The notes under the pieces are model-generated. The model was not told the DNA's origin. It saw only the letters and a list, made by a program, of their open reading frames with translations, and ran no database searches. The translations under genes and the position numbers were made by a program. From Salinigranum halophilum (GTDB taxonomy: Archaea > Halobacteriota > Halobacteria > Halobacteriales > Haloferacaceae), in assembly GCF_007004735.1 (NCBI RefSeq), contig NZ_ML660182.1, positions 676,130 to 740,129 on the forward strand: DNA of 64,000 bases, in the 5' to 3' direction. This document shows positions 16,404-25,613 of the stretch, piece by piece (the first letter of the stretch is position 1; every line of letters starts with the position of its first letter).

Positions 16404-17675
16404 ATGAGCCACACCGACGACCTTCGCGCCCTCCGTCGCGACCTCCACCGCCACCCCGAACCCGCCTGGCGCGAGTTCTACACCACCGCCCGCATCGTCG
16501 ACGAACTCGAGACCCGCCCCCTCGACGCCCTCTACGTCGGGCCCGAGGTACTCGGCGAGGAGCGAAACGCCGTCCCCGACGACGAGGAACTGGCGTCGTG
16601 GATGGACCGCGCCCGCGAGGCCGGAGCCCGCGCGGACGTCCTCGACCGACTCGCCGGCGGCTACACCGGCGCGCTGGCCGTCCTCGAACGCGGGGAAGGG
16701 CCCACCGTCGGCCTTCGCGTCGACATCGACGCCCTCCCCATCCTGGAGTCAGAGGGGGACGACCATCTCCCTGCCCGGGAGGGCTTCCGCTCGGAGAACG
16801 AGGGCTTCATGCACGCCTGCGGGCACGACGCGCACGCGACCATCGGCATCGGCGTCATCGATTCGATACTGGCGAGCGAGTTCCAGGGGACGCTCAAAGT
16901 GGTGTTCCAGCCCGCAGAGGAGGTCATCGGCGGCGGCGAACCCGTCGTCGCGGGTGGCCACCTCGACGACGTCGACTACCTCCTCGCCGTCCACGTCGGC
17001 CTCGACCACCCCACCGGCGAGGTGGTCGCCGGTATCGACGGCTTCCTGGCCGTCAATCACCTCTCGGTCTCGTTCACCGGCGAGTCGTCGCACGCCGGTG
17101 CCCGTCCCGAACAGGGGCGCAACGCCAACCTGGCGCTCGCGACGGCGGTGCAGAACCTCCACGCCATCCCCCGCCACGCCGACGGCGCAACCCGGGTGAA
17201 CGCGGGCGTCATCGAGGGCGGGACGGCGTCGAACATCATCGCGGAGGAGAGTTCGATGGAAGTCGAGGTGCGCGGGGAGACGACCGAACTGATGGAGTAC
17301 ATGGTCGAGCACGCGGAGCGCATCGTCCGCGCCGCAGGCGAGATGCACGCCTGTGACGTCGCGACCGACACCGTCGCCCGCGCCCCGTCGGCGACGAGCG
17401 ACCCCGACCTCGCGAACGTCGTCGGCGCGGTCGCTGCGTCGGTTCCCGGCGTCGAGTCGGTCCTCCCGTCCGACGCGCTGGGGGGGAGCGAGGACGCGAC
17501 CTACCTCATGCAACACGTCCAGGCACAGGGTGGCAAGGCCGCCTACGTCGGCATCGGCACCGACCACCCGACGGGCCACCACACCCCCCGCTTCGACGTC
17601 GACGAGGAGTCGATTCGAATCGGCATCGAGACGCTCGCGGGTGCAATCGAACGCCTCGCCGCCGAACGACCCTGA
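16404..17675 (+). CDS. M20-family amidohydrolase (aminoacylase/AbgB type)
   Basis: 423 residues. The N-terminal LRALRRDLHRHPEPAWREF is diagnostic of M20D amidohydrolases. Metal ligands: Cys/His in MHACGHDAHA (about 136-145), the Glu pair in FQPAEEV (about 172-178) and a His near the C-terminus (TGHHTPRFDVDE). The lid (dimerisation) domain spans about 215-330 and contains SSHAGARPEQGRNA. The enzymes deacylate N-acyl amino acids or related amides with zinc or manganese; the substrate is not predictable. The ends of this gene and the geranylgeranyl reductase gene are 6 bp apart, convergent. Confidence 0.9.
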   Translation: MSHTDDLRALRRDLHRHPEPAWREFYTTARIVDELETRPLDALYVGPEVLGEERNAVPDDEELASWMDRAREAGARADVLDRLAGGYTGALAVLERGEGPTVGLRVDIDALPILESEGDDHLPAREGFRSENEGFMHACGHDAHATIGIGVIDSILASEFQGTLKVVFQPAEEVIGGGEPVVAGGHLDDVDYLLAVHVGLDHPTGEVVAGIDGFLAVNHLSVSFTGESSHAGARPEQGRNANLALATAVQNLHAIPRHADGATRVNAGVIEGGTASNIIAEESSMEVEVRGETTELMEYMVEHAERIVRAAGEMHACDVATDTVARAPSATSDPDLANVVGAVAASVPGVESVLPSDALGGSEDATYLMQHVQAQGGKAAYVGIGTDHPTGHHTPRFDVDEESIRIGIETLAGAIERLAAERP

Positions 17676-17681
17676 CCGCGG

Positions 17682-19049
17682 TCAGTACTTCGCGTCCGCG
17701 CCGGTCGTCTCGTAGACCCGCTCCATGATGTCGTCGCGGGTCGCCTGCCAGCCGCCGAGTGCCCCCGGGCGCGAGGGATAGCGCTTGTAGTGTGCCAAGA
17801 GTTCGTCGGCGACGCGCTTGGTCTCGAAGAAGTTCCAGATCTGTCGCCAGTGGCCGTAGCTCTGCTTGAGCGTCTGTGCGACGAGGAGCGGCGACATCGA
17901 GGTCGACCCATCGTACAGCGCCTCGGCGATCTTCTCACCCGGGAGCGACGCGAGCAGGCCCATGAGGCTGTCGACGTCGACCGCCGTCGAGAGGATGTTG
18001 TAGACGTCGAGCGCGGCGTAGCGCGCGCCGAAGTGGTCCATCACGCGTTCGTTGTAGCGCCAGAGGGTCTCCTCCGAGACGTCACCCTCGCTCACGGCCT
18101 CGATAATCTGCTCGGCGGCGTACTGCCCGGAGTAGGCAGCGCCAGCGATTCCCCCGCCCGTCGTCGGGTTGACGAGGCCGGCGGCGTCACCGGCGGCGAC
18201 GAACCCCGGTGCCGTCGCCGAGTCGTACGGCCGCCGCGTGGGGAGTGCCGCGCCGAGTTTGTCCGTCACCCGAGCGTTCGCGAACTCCGGGCGCTTCCGG
18301 AGGTCCCGCCGGAGGTCCTCGACGAGCTTCATCGGCTGCTCGTTCATCTGGAACCCCAGGCCGACGTTGATCTCCGTCCCCGTGCGCGGGAAGTACCAGA
18401 GGTAGCCCGCCGCGCGCTCTGTCGGCTTGAACACCAACGCGTCCTGCCACGGGACCTCCTGTTCGACCTCGACGATTTCGCGGTACGCCGACGAGAACTG
18501 CGAGTACGAGACGTTGGTGTCGAAGGTGGCGGCCGAGAAGTCGACCTTGTCCTGTAACAGCGACAGCGAGCCCGCGCCGTCGAGCGTCACGTCGGCCTCG
18601 TACGTCACCACGTCCCCCTCGTGTTTGGCGCGGACACCGCTCACCCGTCCGTCCTCCTGGACGACGTCCTGGACGACGGTGTCGTAGTGGAACTCCGCAC
18701 CCGCCCGCGACGCCCCGTCGATGATGCGGCGGCCGTACTCCCAGCGGTCGATGACGGCGAGTTCGCCGGGGACCGGAATCTCGAGGACGGTGTCCTCTTG
18801 GGGAATCTCGAAGCGACCGTGGTCGACGCCCGTGTTGGTGAACGCCGGTTCGAGCTGTGACTTGGGGATGGCGTCGGGGAAGTTGTCCGCCCCCTTCAGC
18901 GCGTCACCGCAGGCGATGTGACCGGCTTCCTCCTCGTCCTTGCGCTCGACGACGACGACGTCGAGACCCTCGCTGGCCGCCGTCGCCGCGGCGTAGCAAC
19001 CGGCGGTGCCCGCGCCCACGACGACGAGGTCGTACTCGTGCGTAGTCAT
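17682..19049 (-). CDS. geranylgeranyl reductase family flavoprotein
   Basis: 455 residues. The FAD-binding Rossmann motif VVVGAGTAGCYAAATAASEG (about 9-28) is followed by CGDALKG (about 47-53), characteristic of digeranylgeranylglycerophospholipid reductases, and GFVAAGDAAGLVNPTTGGGI (about 287-306), the second FAD signature. The family saturates the geranylgeranyl chains of archaeal membrane lipids or of quinones and chlorophyll precursors. In a haloarchaeon the lipid role is the most likely, but paralogues acting on menaquinone or carotenoid side chains exist. Soluble or peripheral membrane. Confidence 0.9.
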   Translation of the reverse strand: MTTHEYDLVVVGAGTAGCYAAATAASEGLDVVVVERKDEEEAGHIACGDALKGADNFPDAIPKSQLEPAFTNTGVDHGRFEIPQEDTVLEIPVPGELAVIDRWEYGRRIIDGASRAGAEFHYDTVVQDVVQEDGRVSGVRAKHEGDVVTYEADVTLDGAGSLSLLQDKVDFSAATFDTNVSYSQFSSAYREIVEVEQEVPWQDALVFKPTERAAGYLWYFPRTGTEINVGLGFQMNEQPMKLVEDLRRDLRKRPEFANARVTDKLGAALPTRRPYDSATAPGFVAAGDAAGLVNPTTGGGIAGAAYSGQYAAEQIIEAVSEGDVSEETLWRYNERVMDHFGARYAALDVYNILSTAVDVDSLMGLLASLPGEKIAEALYDGSTSMSPLLVAQTLKQSYGHWRQIWNFFETKRVADELLAHYKRYPSRPGALGGWQATRDDIMERVYETTGADAKY

Positions 19050-19122
19050 TGGTAACTCTTCCCGAGTCTGCGGTGAAAACTCTTCGTTCCGTCTCCGTCG
19101 TGGGGCCGCCAGACCGTGTGAG

Positions 19123-20310
19123 TCACCGGCGGCTGACGAGGGCGACGAGGAGGCTACTCACGAGCAGACAGCCGACGAGCCCCGAGAACGCCAGGGTGAA
19201 GTCGTACGCGTCGGCCGTCGCGCCGACGACCGTCGGGCCGAGCGCGCCCAGGCCGATGTAGACGGTCCGCATCGCGCCGAGGTCTCCCCCCATACTGTCG
19301 GTCGGAAACGAGTCCATGAGGTGCGCCTGCATCACCGGCGGGAAGGCCATCAGCCCCAGGGCGAACACCACGACAGCCGCGAGGACGACAGCCGGCGACG
19401 TCGCGACCACCAGCACGACCAGCGTCGCGGCGGCGGCCAGGAGGACGGTCGCCGCGAGCAGGCTCCGGGACACCGCGTCGCCCACCGCGCCGGCGGTCGG
19501 TTTCGCGACCGCGCCGACGACGAACAGCGCGGCGAAGCCGGTGTTGGCGAGCGACGGGGAGAACCCCTTCGAGACCTGGAGATAGGTCGGGAGGAACCCC
19601 ACCATCGACTGCCAGGTGAACGCGTACAGCGAGTACGAGACGAGTAGCCACCGCAGGCGCGGCTCGCCGAGGAGGCGTCGACCCGTGTCGGCGACCGCCA
19701 TATCGACCCGGCCGACGACGTACGGCTCGTGGTTCCAGCGGTGGAGTGCGACCGCGACCGCCACGATCACGACGACGACCGGCAAGAACGCCGCACGCCA
19801 CGTCGCGACCGCGAGGACGAGCGTCGCCAGCCCGGCCGCGACCACGCCGCCGAGGTCGCCCGACGCCGTGTGCAGTCCGAACGCCTGTCCCCGTCGTGTG
19901 ACGAAGAGGTCCGAGACCAGGCCACGGGCGGGCGTCGGGTACAGGCCCGCACCGAGGCCGACGACCGCGGCCCCGACGAGGAACGCGAGGTAGGTCGGGG
20001 CCGTCGCGAGCGTTCCGAAGCCGACACAGAGCAGCCCGAGGCCGCCGACGAGGAGCGTCTTCCGCGACAGCCGATCCGAGAGCCGCCCGCTCGGGTACTG
20101 CAACAGCGCGTACAGTCCCCAGAGGACAGAGATGGCGGCGCCGGCGCGCGTGCTGGAGAGGCCGAGGTCGGTACTGATCGCCGGGAGGAGCGGGGAGATG
20201 ACGAGCCGCCCGCTCTGGATGAGTCCCCAGCCAACCGACACTGCGAGCAACAGCCGACCGCTGTAGCCGGTCACGAGGCGTTCCTCGTCGGCTCCCGTCG
20301 AGTCGGTCAC
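19123..20310 (-). CDS. MFS transporter, 12 TM
   Basis: 395 residues with two six-helix halves. SGRLSDRLSRKTLLVGGLG (about 75-93) is the MFS cytoplasmic loop 2-3 motif, and GLGAGLYPTPARGLVSDLF (about 118-136) is typical of helix 5. Helix 7-8 contains KPTAGAVGDAVSRSLL, the second copy of the loop motif. The substrate is unknown. The gene sits 58 bp downstream of the BMP-type ABC importer genes on the same strand and may belong to that unit, perhaps as an efflux or companion transporter. No regulatory element is seen. Confidence 0.88.
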   Translation of the reverse strand: MTDSTGADEERLVTGYSGRLLLAVSVGWGLIQSGRLVISPLLPAISTDLGLSSTRAGAAISVLWGLYALLQYPSGRLSDRLSRKTLLVGGLGLLCVGFGTLATAPTYLAFLVGAAVVGLGAGLYPTPARGLVSDLFVTRRGQAFGLHTASGDLGGVVAAGLATLVLAVATWRAAFLPVVVVIVAVAVALHRWNHEPYVVGRVDMAVADTGRRLLGEPRLRWLLVSYSLYAFTWQSMVGFLPTYLQVSKGFSPSLANTGFAALFVVGAVAKPTAGAVGDAVSRSLLAATVLLAAAATLVVLVVATSPAVVLAAVVVFALGLMAFPPVMQAHLMDSFPTDSMGGDLGAMRTVYIGLGALGPTVVGATADAYDFTLAFSGLVGCLLVSSLLVALVSRR

Positions 20311-20368
20311 CTGTCGCCTCCGGTGTGGGTCGAACGCGGCCGGGCGCGCCGTGGGGTGTCTGGCACCC

Positions 20369-21442
20369 TCACCGGCTGTCGTCGCCGGATTCGTAATGTT
20401 CGCCGGCGGCTTCGGGAATCCGGGTCCGACCGACCAGCGCGAGCACCACGATGACCATCACGAACGGGATGACCCGCACCAACTGGTTCGGGATGCCGAT
20501 GTTCTGCAGTTGGAGCGCCGTCTGCATCGCGTCCAATCCGGCGAACAGCAGGGTGGAGAGGAAGGCCCCGATGGGATTGTAGTTGCCGAACAGGTAGGCG
20601 ACGATGGCGATGAACCCTTTCCCGTTGACCATCGTCGGACCGTTGCCGGTGAACTGCCCGAGGTCCAACGAGAGCGAGGCACCGCCCATCCCGGCCAGGA
20701 GGCCCGACAGAAGTACCGCGGCGTAGCGGACCCGCGAGACGCTCACACCCGCAGTGTCGAGCGCCTTCGGGTTCTCGCCGGAGGCGCGGACCCACCGCCC
20801 GAAGCGAGTCCGGTTGAGGACGTACCACGAGACGCCCACGGCCAGGAACATCAGGTACACCGTCGGCGAGGCGTCGAACAGCGCGCGGAACGGCCCGAGC
20901 GCCGACAGCTCCGAGAGGACGGGCACCGTGACGGTGCCGGGCGTCGTGACGCTCGGGGAGTTCGGCCGACCGTAGATGACCTGCGAGGCGAACGGGGCGA
21001 GGCCGAGCGCGATGAGCCACACCGCGAGGCCGGCGATAATCTGGTCGGCGCGGAACTCGATGACGACGACGGCGAAGAGCGCCGACAGGAGGACCGAGGC
21101 GACGACGCCGCCCGCGAACCCGACCCAGACGCCGCCCGTGACCTCGGCGACGTAGATGGCGGCGAACGCCGAGATGATGAGCAGGCCCTCCAGTCCGATG
21201 TTGATGACGCCGGACTTCTCGGAGAAGATGCCACCGAGTGCGGCCAGTGCGATGGGCACCGAGAGCCGGAGTGCCGAGGAGAGCGTCCCCTCCCGGGCGA
21301 GGATGTCGACGATCGTCCCCGCGATGGAGTCGGGAGCGACGAGGCCGGCGGCGAACACGACGGCGAGCGCGCCGAGCGTCCCGACGGTGGCGACCCCCCG
21401 TGCGGACAGGTCGCCACGTCCCGACGCCGTCGACTCACTCAT
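20369..21442 (-). CDS. BMP-type ABC importer permease 2 (nucleoside class)
   Basis: 357 residues from the ATG at 21442, overlapping the preceding permease gene by 8 bp. About nine TM helices. FSEKSGVINIGLEGLLIISAF (about 72-92) is the BPD_transp_2 signature shared with ribose and nucleoside permeases, and ASGENPKALDTAGVSVSRVRY is the cytoplasmic loop that docks on the ATPase. It is the last gene of the importer block in the order binding protein, ATPase, permease 1, permease 2. In characterised bacterial systems of this architecture (Nup/Yuf) the substrates are nucleosides. Confidence 0.9.
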   Translation of the reverse strand: MSESTASGRGDLSARGVATVGTLGALAVVFAAGLVAPDSIAGTIVDILAREGTLSSALRLSVPIALAALGGIFSEKSGVINIGLEGLLIISAFAAIYVAEVTGGVWVGFAGGVVASVLLSALFAVVVIEFRADQIIAGLAVWLIALGLAPFASQVIYGRPNSPSVTTPGTVTVPVLSELSALGPFRALFDASPTVYLMFLAVGVSWYVLNRTRFGRWVRASGENPKALDTAGVSVSRVRYAAVLLSGLLAGMGGASLSLDLGQFTGNGPTMVNGKGFIAIVAYLFGNYNPIGAFLSTLLFAGLDAMQTALQLQNIGIPNQLVRVIPFVMVIVVLALVGRTRIPEAAGEHYESGDDSR

Positions 21443-22679
21443 CGCCGTCACCTCCCCCGACCCCGCCGTCGGTCGCAACCGGCTTCGAGCCGCGCTTGCC
21501 GGCCGACCCGACGCGCTTGCCGATGAGTCGGAAGAACTCCGGCATCGCCACGAAGAGGATGATGAGCCCGCGGAGCACGCCCACCAGCTGTGGCGGCACG
21601 TCAGTCGCGAACTGGACGACCGTCGTCCCGCTCTTCAGCACGCCGAACAGCAGCGCGGCGAAGCCGACGCCGAGCGGGTTGTTCCCGGCGAGGATGGAGA
21701 CGGTGATGCCGTCGAACCCGTACGCCGGCACGCCCGTCTGGAACTTCCCGAGTATCATCAACACGTACATCGCCCCGCCGATGCCGCCGAGTGCGCCCGA
21801 GAGCATCATGCTCGCGACGATGGTCTTCTTCGAGTCGACGCCGCCGTACTCGGCGGCCTCCGGCTGGAGCCCCGACGTCCGGACGTCGTAGCCGAACGTC
21901 GTCCGCTCGATGAGGTACGCGAGCGCGCCGAGGGCGACGACGCCGAAGAGCAGCGCGAGGAGGGAGAAGTCGGTCGACGAGTCGAACAGGACGGCGGGGA
22001 AGGTCGCGAAGTCGGGGAGGGGCACGGTCTGGTTCGCCTGGCTGTTGGGGTCTTTGAACACGTCGGAGACGAGATACAGCGTCACCCCGGTCGCGATGAG
22101 GTTGAGCATGATGGTCGTGATGACCTCGTTCGCGTCGGCGTACGCCTTCAACACGCCCGGAATCGCGCCGTAGAGCGCGCCGAACGTCGCGCCGACGGCC
22201 AGCCCGAGCGGGATGAGTGCCACGGTGCCGACGACGCCCGAGACGAGCGACGACGCCCACAGCACGCCCAGCCCGGTCGCGAGCGCGCCGACGACGAGCT
22301 GTCCCTGCGTCCCGATGTTGAAGATGCCCGCACGGAACGCGATGGCGACCGACAGCCCCGTGAAGATGAGGACCGTCGTCTCCCGGAGCGTCACGGCGAG
22401 CTGACTGTTGAGCGGCGACCACCCCGCGTCGAGCGGGTCACCGAGCGCACCGAGGAACAGTCGGTCGTACACCGTGATGGGATCGTAGCAGAACCCGACG
22501 CCGAAGTAGTACGCCGCATCGGCGGGTGCGCAGGTCGTCATCCGGCCCGAGACGAGGATGATGACGGTCCCGACGAACATCGCGAGGACGAGCGAGGCGA
22601 GCGAGATGAGCGCTCGCTCCGCCGTGGATGCGCCCACGAGACGGTCCAGCGCGTCGAGCGCGCGGTCGCGTGCGCTCAC
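21435..22679 (-). CDS. BMP-type ABC importer permease 1 (nucleoside class)
   Basis: 414 residues. About eight to ten TM helices; AFRAGIFNIGTQGQLVVGAL (about 114-133) is the BPD_transp_2 signature; YDVRTSGLQPEAAEYGG is the ATPase-docking loop. The extended periplasmic segment after TM1 (about 45-85, with CAPADAAYYFGVGFCYD) contains two cysteines and is longer than usual. The start codon overlaps the ATPase gene stop by 4 bp (ATGA), so translation is coupled. The C-terminus is Gly/Asp-rich. The protein pairs with the second permease to form the membrane channel. Confidence 0.9.
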   Translation of the reverse strand: MSARDRALDALDRLVGASTAERALISLASLVLAMFVGTVIILVSGRMTTCAPADAAYYFGVGFCYDPITVYDRLFLGALGDPLDAGWSPLNSQLAVTLRETTVLIFTGLSVAIAFRAGIFNIGTQGQLVVGALATGLGVLWASSLVSGVVGTVALIPLGLAVGATFGALYGAIPGVLKAYADANEVITTIMLNLIATGVTLYLVSDVFKDPNSQANQTVPLPDFATFPAVLFDSSTDFSLLALLFGVVALGALAYLIERTTFGYDVRTSGLQPEAAEYGGVDSKKTIVASMMLSGALGGIGGAMYVLMILGKFQTGVPAYGFDGITVSILAGNNPLGVGFAALLFGVLKSGTTVVQFATDVPPQLVGVLRGLIILFVAMPEFFRLIGKRVGSAGKRGSKPVATDGGVGGGDGDE

Positions 22680-24259
22680 TGGCCATCACCGTCCGTGCGG
22701 ACGCCCGCACCCGCCTCGGGTGCGTTTGAGGAGTCGTCCCAGTCGTCGGGGTACTCCCCACCCATCAGCAGGCCGATCTGTTCTTCGGTGACGGTCTCGG
22801 GGTCGACCGTGTCCATGAACTGCCCGTCGTGCATCACGGCGAGGCGGTCCGAGAGCCCCTGGACCTCCTCGAGTTTCGAGGAGATGAGCAACACGGCGAC
22901 GCCCTCGTCGCGGAGGTCGAGCAGTCGTTCGTGGATGAACTCGATAGAGCCGACGTCGACCCCTCGCGTCGGGTGGGCGGCGACGACGAGCTTCGGGTCG
23001 CGCTCGAACTCCCGACCGACGATGAACTTCTGCTGGTTCCCACCCGACAGCGACTCGGCGGTCGCGTCGGCGTTCGGCGGACGGACGTCGTACTCACCGA
23101 TGACCGACTCGGCGTGTCCCCGCGCGGTGGCCCAGTCGAGCCGTCCCGACCGCGCGAAGGGCGCGCGGTGCTGACTCCCAAGCATCCCGTTCCCGACGAG
23201 GTCGAAGTCCATGACGAGCCCGCGCTCCTGGCGGTCCTCGGGGATGTACGCCATGCCGCGGTCGATACGCTCGCGGCGCGACCGGCCGGTGACGTCCGTC
23301 CCGTCGAAGGAGATGCGCCCCGCGGTCGGTTCGCGCAGGCCGGTGATGGCCTCGATGAGCTCGGACTGCCCGTTGCCGTCGACGCCCGCAATGCCGAACA
23401 CCTCTCCGCCGTTGACCGCAAAGGAGACGTCGTCGACGGCACGCACCCCGCGTTCGTCGTCGACGACGAGCCCTTCGACGCCGAGGGTGCGCTCGCCGGT
23501 CGAGGCGGGTCGCTTCTCGACCTCCAGTAAGACCTCCCGTCCGACCATCAGCTCTGCGAGTTCCTCCCGCGTGGTCTCGTCGCCCGCGACGGTCCCGACG
23601 TTCTTCCCGTCTCGCAGGACGGTGACCTCGTCCGCGGCGTGCATCGCCTCGCTCAGCTTGTGGCTGATGAAGATGATCGTCTTGCCCTGCGCAGTGAGCT
23701 CCTCGAAGACGGTGAACAGCTCCTCGACCTCCTGGGGGGTGAGGACGGCCGTCGGCTCGTCGAGGATGAGAGTGTCCGCGCCGCGGTAGAGCGCTTTCAG
23801 AATCTCGACGCGCTGTTGGACGCCGACGGAGACGTCCTCGATGCGCGCGTCGGGGTCGACGTCGAAGCCGAACCGTTCGGAGAGTTCGACGACCTCACGG
23901 CGGGCCTGCTCGCGGTCGACGGCGAGCCCGCCCCACTTCCGCGGCTCGTTGCCGAGCGTGATGTTCTCGGCGATGGTCATCGGGTCGACCAGCATGAAGT
24001 GCTGGTGAATCATCCCGACGCCGGCGTCGATGGCGTCGCGCGGCGAGTCGAAGTCGCGCTCCTCGCCGTTCAGGACGACGCGGCCCTCCGTCGGCTGGTA
24101 GAGCCCGTAAAGTACGTTCATCAGCGTCGTCTTCCCGGCCCCGTTCTCGCCGAGAAGGGCGTGGACGGAGCCCTGTTCGACCCGGAGGGTGACGTCGTCG
24201 TTGGCGACCACGCCGGGGAAGCGTTTCGTGATGCCGTCGAGATGGACGGCCGTAGTCAT
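22676..24259 (-). CDS. BMP-type ABC importer ATPase with two nucleotide-binding domains
   Basis: 527 residues from the ATG at 24259 (MTTAVHLDGITKRF). First ABC domain: Walker A GENGAGKTT (about 37-45), Walker B LILDEPT (about 163). Second ABC domain: GVDGNGQSEL replaces a normal Walker A (no Lys), and LSGGNQQKF is the signature of the second half. This double-ABC layout with a degenerate second P-loop is that of RbsA/YufO-type sugar and nucleoside importers. Coupled by 4 bp to permease 1; 116 bp after the binding-protein gene. Confidence 0.92.
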   Translation of the reverse strand: MTTAVHLDGITKRFPGVVANDDVTLRVEQGSVHALLGENGAGKTTLMNVLYGLYQPTEGRVVLNGEERDFDSPRDAIDAGVGMIHQHFMLVDPMTIAENITLGNEPRKWGGLAVDREQARREVVELSERFGFDVDPDARIEDVSVGVQQRVEILKALYRGADTLILDEPTAVLTPQEVEELFTVFEELTAQGKTIIFISHKLSEAMHAADEVTVLRDGKNVGTVAGDETTREELAELMVGREVLLEVEKRPASTGERTLGVEGLVVDDERGVRAVDDVSFAVNGGEVFGIAGVDGNGQSELIEAITGLREPTAGRISFDGTDVTGRSRRERIDRGMAYIPEDRQERGLVMDFDLVGNGMLGSQHRAPFARSGRLDWATARGHAESVIGEYDVRPPNADATAESLSGGNQQKFIVGREFERDPKLVVAAHPTRGVDVGSIEFIHERLLDLRDEGVAVLLISSKLEEVQGLSDRLAVMHDGQFMDTVDPETVTEEQIGLLMGGEYPDDWDDSSNAPEAGAGVRTDGDGQ

Positions 24260-24375
24260 TGGCTCTTTCGTCGGACAGGAATCGTTTAAACCCGAGGATT
24301 CGCGCCGAGACCTCTCAGTCACCTTGGAAAAACGGAGGGTGTCGCGTGGGTGGCGGGCGTCGCGGGTGCGAACGG

Positions 24376-25545
24376 TCAGGCGTTACTGGGGTCGGTCGGC
24401 ACCGAGACGTCGCCGGCGATGATGGACTCGCGCGAGGCGGCGACGCTGTCTTTGATCTCCTGGGGAATCTCGCTCTCGAGCTGCGACCCGTAGACGGCGG
24501 CGACGCCGTTCGCCTCGAGCCCGAGGGTGACGACGTCGCCGCCCTGGAACTCGTCGTCGACGATGGAGCTGATGGAGTCGTAGACGGCGGTGTCGACGCG
24601 CTTGACCATGCTCGCGAGGATGACGTCCGCGAACGAACTCTTTGTCACCGACTGGTCGCGGTCGACACCGATGGCGAACCGGCCCTGCTCCTGGGCGGCC
24701 TGGAAGACGCCCGTCCCGGTGTTCCCGGAGGCGTGGTAGACGATGTCCGCGCCGGAGTTGTACATCGCCAGTGCGGCCTCCTTCCCCGCGGCGGGGTCGT
24801 TGAAGCTCCCCGTGTAGTTCGTGAGGACCTCGACGTCGGCGTTGGCGGCCTTCACGCCCGCGGTGAAGCCGGCCTCGAATTTCCGGATGAGGTCGGATTC
24901 GACGCCGCCGACGAAGCCGACGGTCGTGGCGTCGCTCGCCGTCGACCCGGCGCCCGCGGAGAAGTCCTGCGTCGTGAGGAGGCTCGCCATCTGTCCGACG
25001 AGGTACGACCCCTCGTGCTCGGCGAACACGTAGTTGGCGACGTTGTCGGCCTCGACGACGGAGTCGACGAGCATGAAGTTCTGGTCGGGGAAGTCGCTGG
25101 CCGTCTGGCTCAGCGCGTCGGTCTGGAGGAAGCCGATACAGCAGACGAGTTCGTACGTCGGGTCCGTCGACTGGGCGAACTGCTGCTGGAAGGTGCTGAA
25201 CTGTGCGACCTCGTCCGGCTGGGCCTCGCCGATCTGGACGCCGAACTCGTCGCGCGCCTGGAACGCGCCCTGCTGGGCCTGGTCGTTGAACGAGCCGTCA
25301 CCCAGCCCGCCAGTCGCGTACACCATCCCGACGTTCGTCGGGTCGTCCATCGCAGTCGACTCGGACGCGGACTCGGTCGCTTCGGTCTCGCCGCCGTCGC
25401 CGCTATCGCCGCCGGATGACGTCTCCGTCGCGGTGCTCTCCGAGCCGCCCGACGGGCCGCCGCCCGCACAGCCGGCCAGGCCGGCGAGACCCGCCACACC
25501 GGTTCCCTTGATGAACGTCCGCCTATCTATGTCTTCGAATCTCAT
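24376..25545 (-). CDS. BMP-family substrate-binding lipoprotein (Tat-exported)
   Basis: 389 residues from the ATG at 25545. The twin-arginine motif DRRTFIKG is followed by a hydrophobic stretch and lipobox LAGC at about 25-28, so the protein is exported folded and lipid-anchored. A Gly/Ser/Thr/Glu-rich linker (about 30-62) precedes the PnrA/Med/BMP domain: NVGMVYATGGLGDGSFND (about 69-86), YHASGNTGTGVFQAA (about 275-289). BMP proteins bind purine nucleosides or related ligands. This is the first gene of the importer operon. No clear operator was seen upstream. Confidence 0.93.
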   Translation of the reverse strand: MRFEDIDRRTFIKGTGVAGLAGLAGCAGGGPSGGSESTATETSSGGDSGDGGETEATESASESTAMDDPTNVGMVYATGGLGDGSFNDQAQQGAFQARDEFGVQIGEAQPDEVAQFSTFQQQFAQSTDPTYELVCCIGFLQTDALSQTASDFPDQNFMLVDSVVEADNVANYVFAEHEGSYLVGQMASLLTTQDFSAGAGSTASDATTVGFVGGVESDLIRKFEAGFTAGVKAANADVEVLTNYTGSFNDPAAGKEAALAMYNSGADIVYHASGNTGTGVFQAAQEQGRFAIGVDRDQSVTKSSFADVILASMVKRVDTAVYDSISSIVDDEFQGGDVVTLGLEANGVAAVYGSQLESEIPQEIKDSVAASRESIIAGDVSVPTDPSNA

Positions 25546-25613
25546 GCGAGAAACGAGGTGTCGTGTCGCCAATAAAGCCGTCGTTTAGCTGATTACGCCG
25601 CGGCTCGACGGGG

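Noticed and set aside
21156-23174. A 672-codon plus-strand frame antisense to the ABC permease and ATPase genes
   Set aside because: No motif and strongly charged low-complexity composition; the minus-strand genes are clear.
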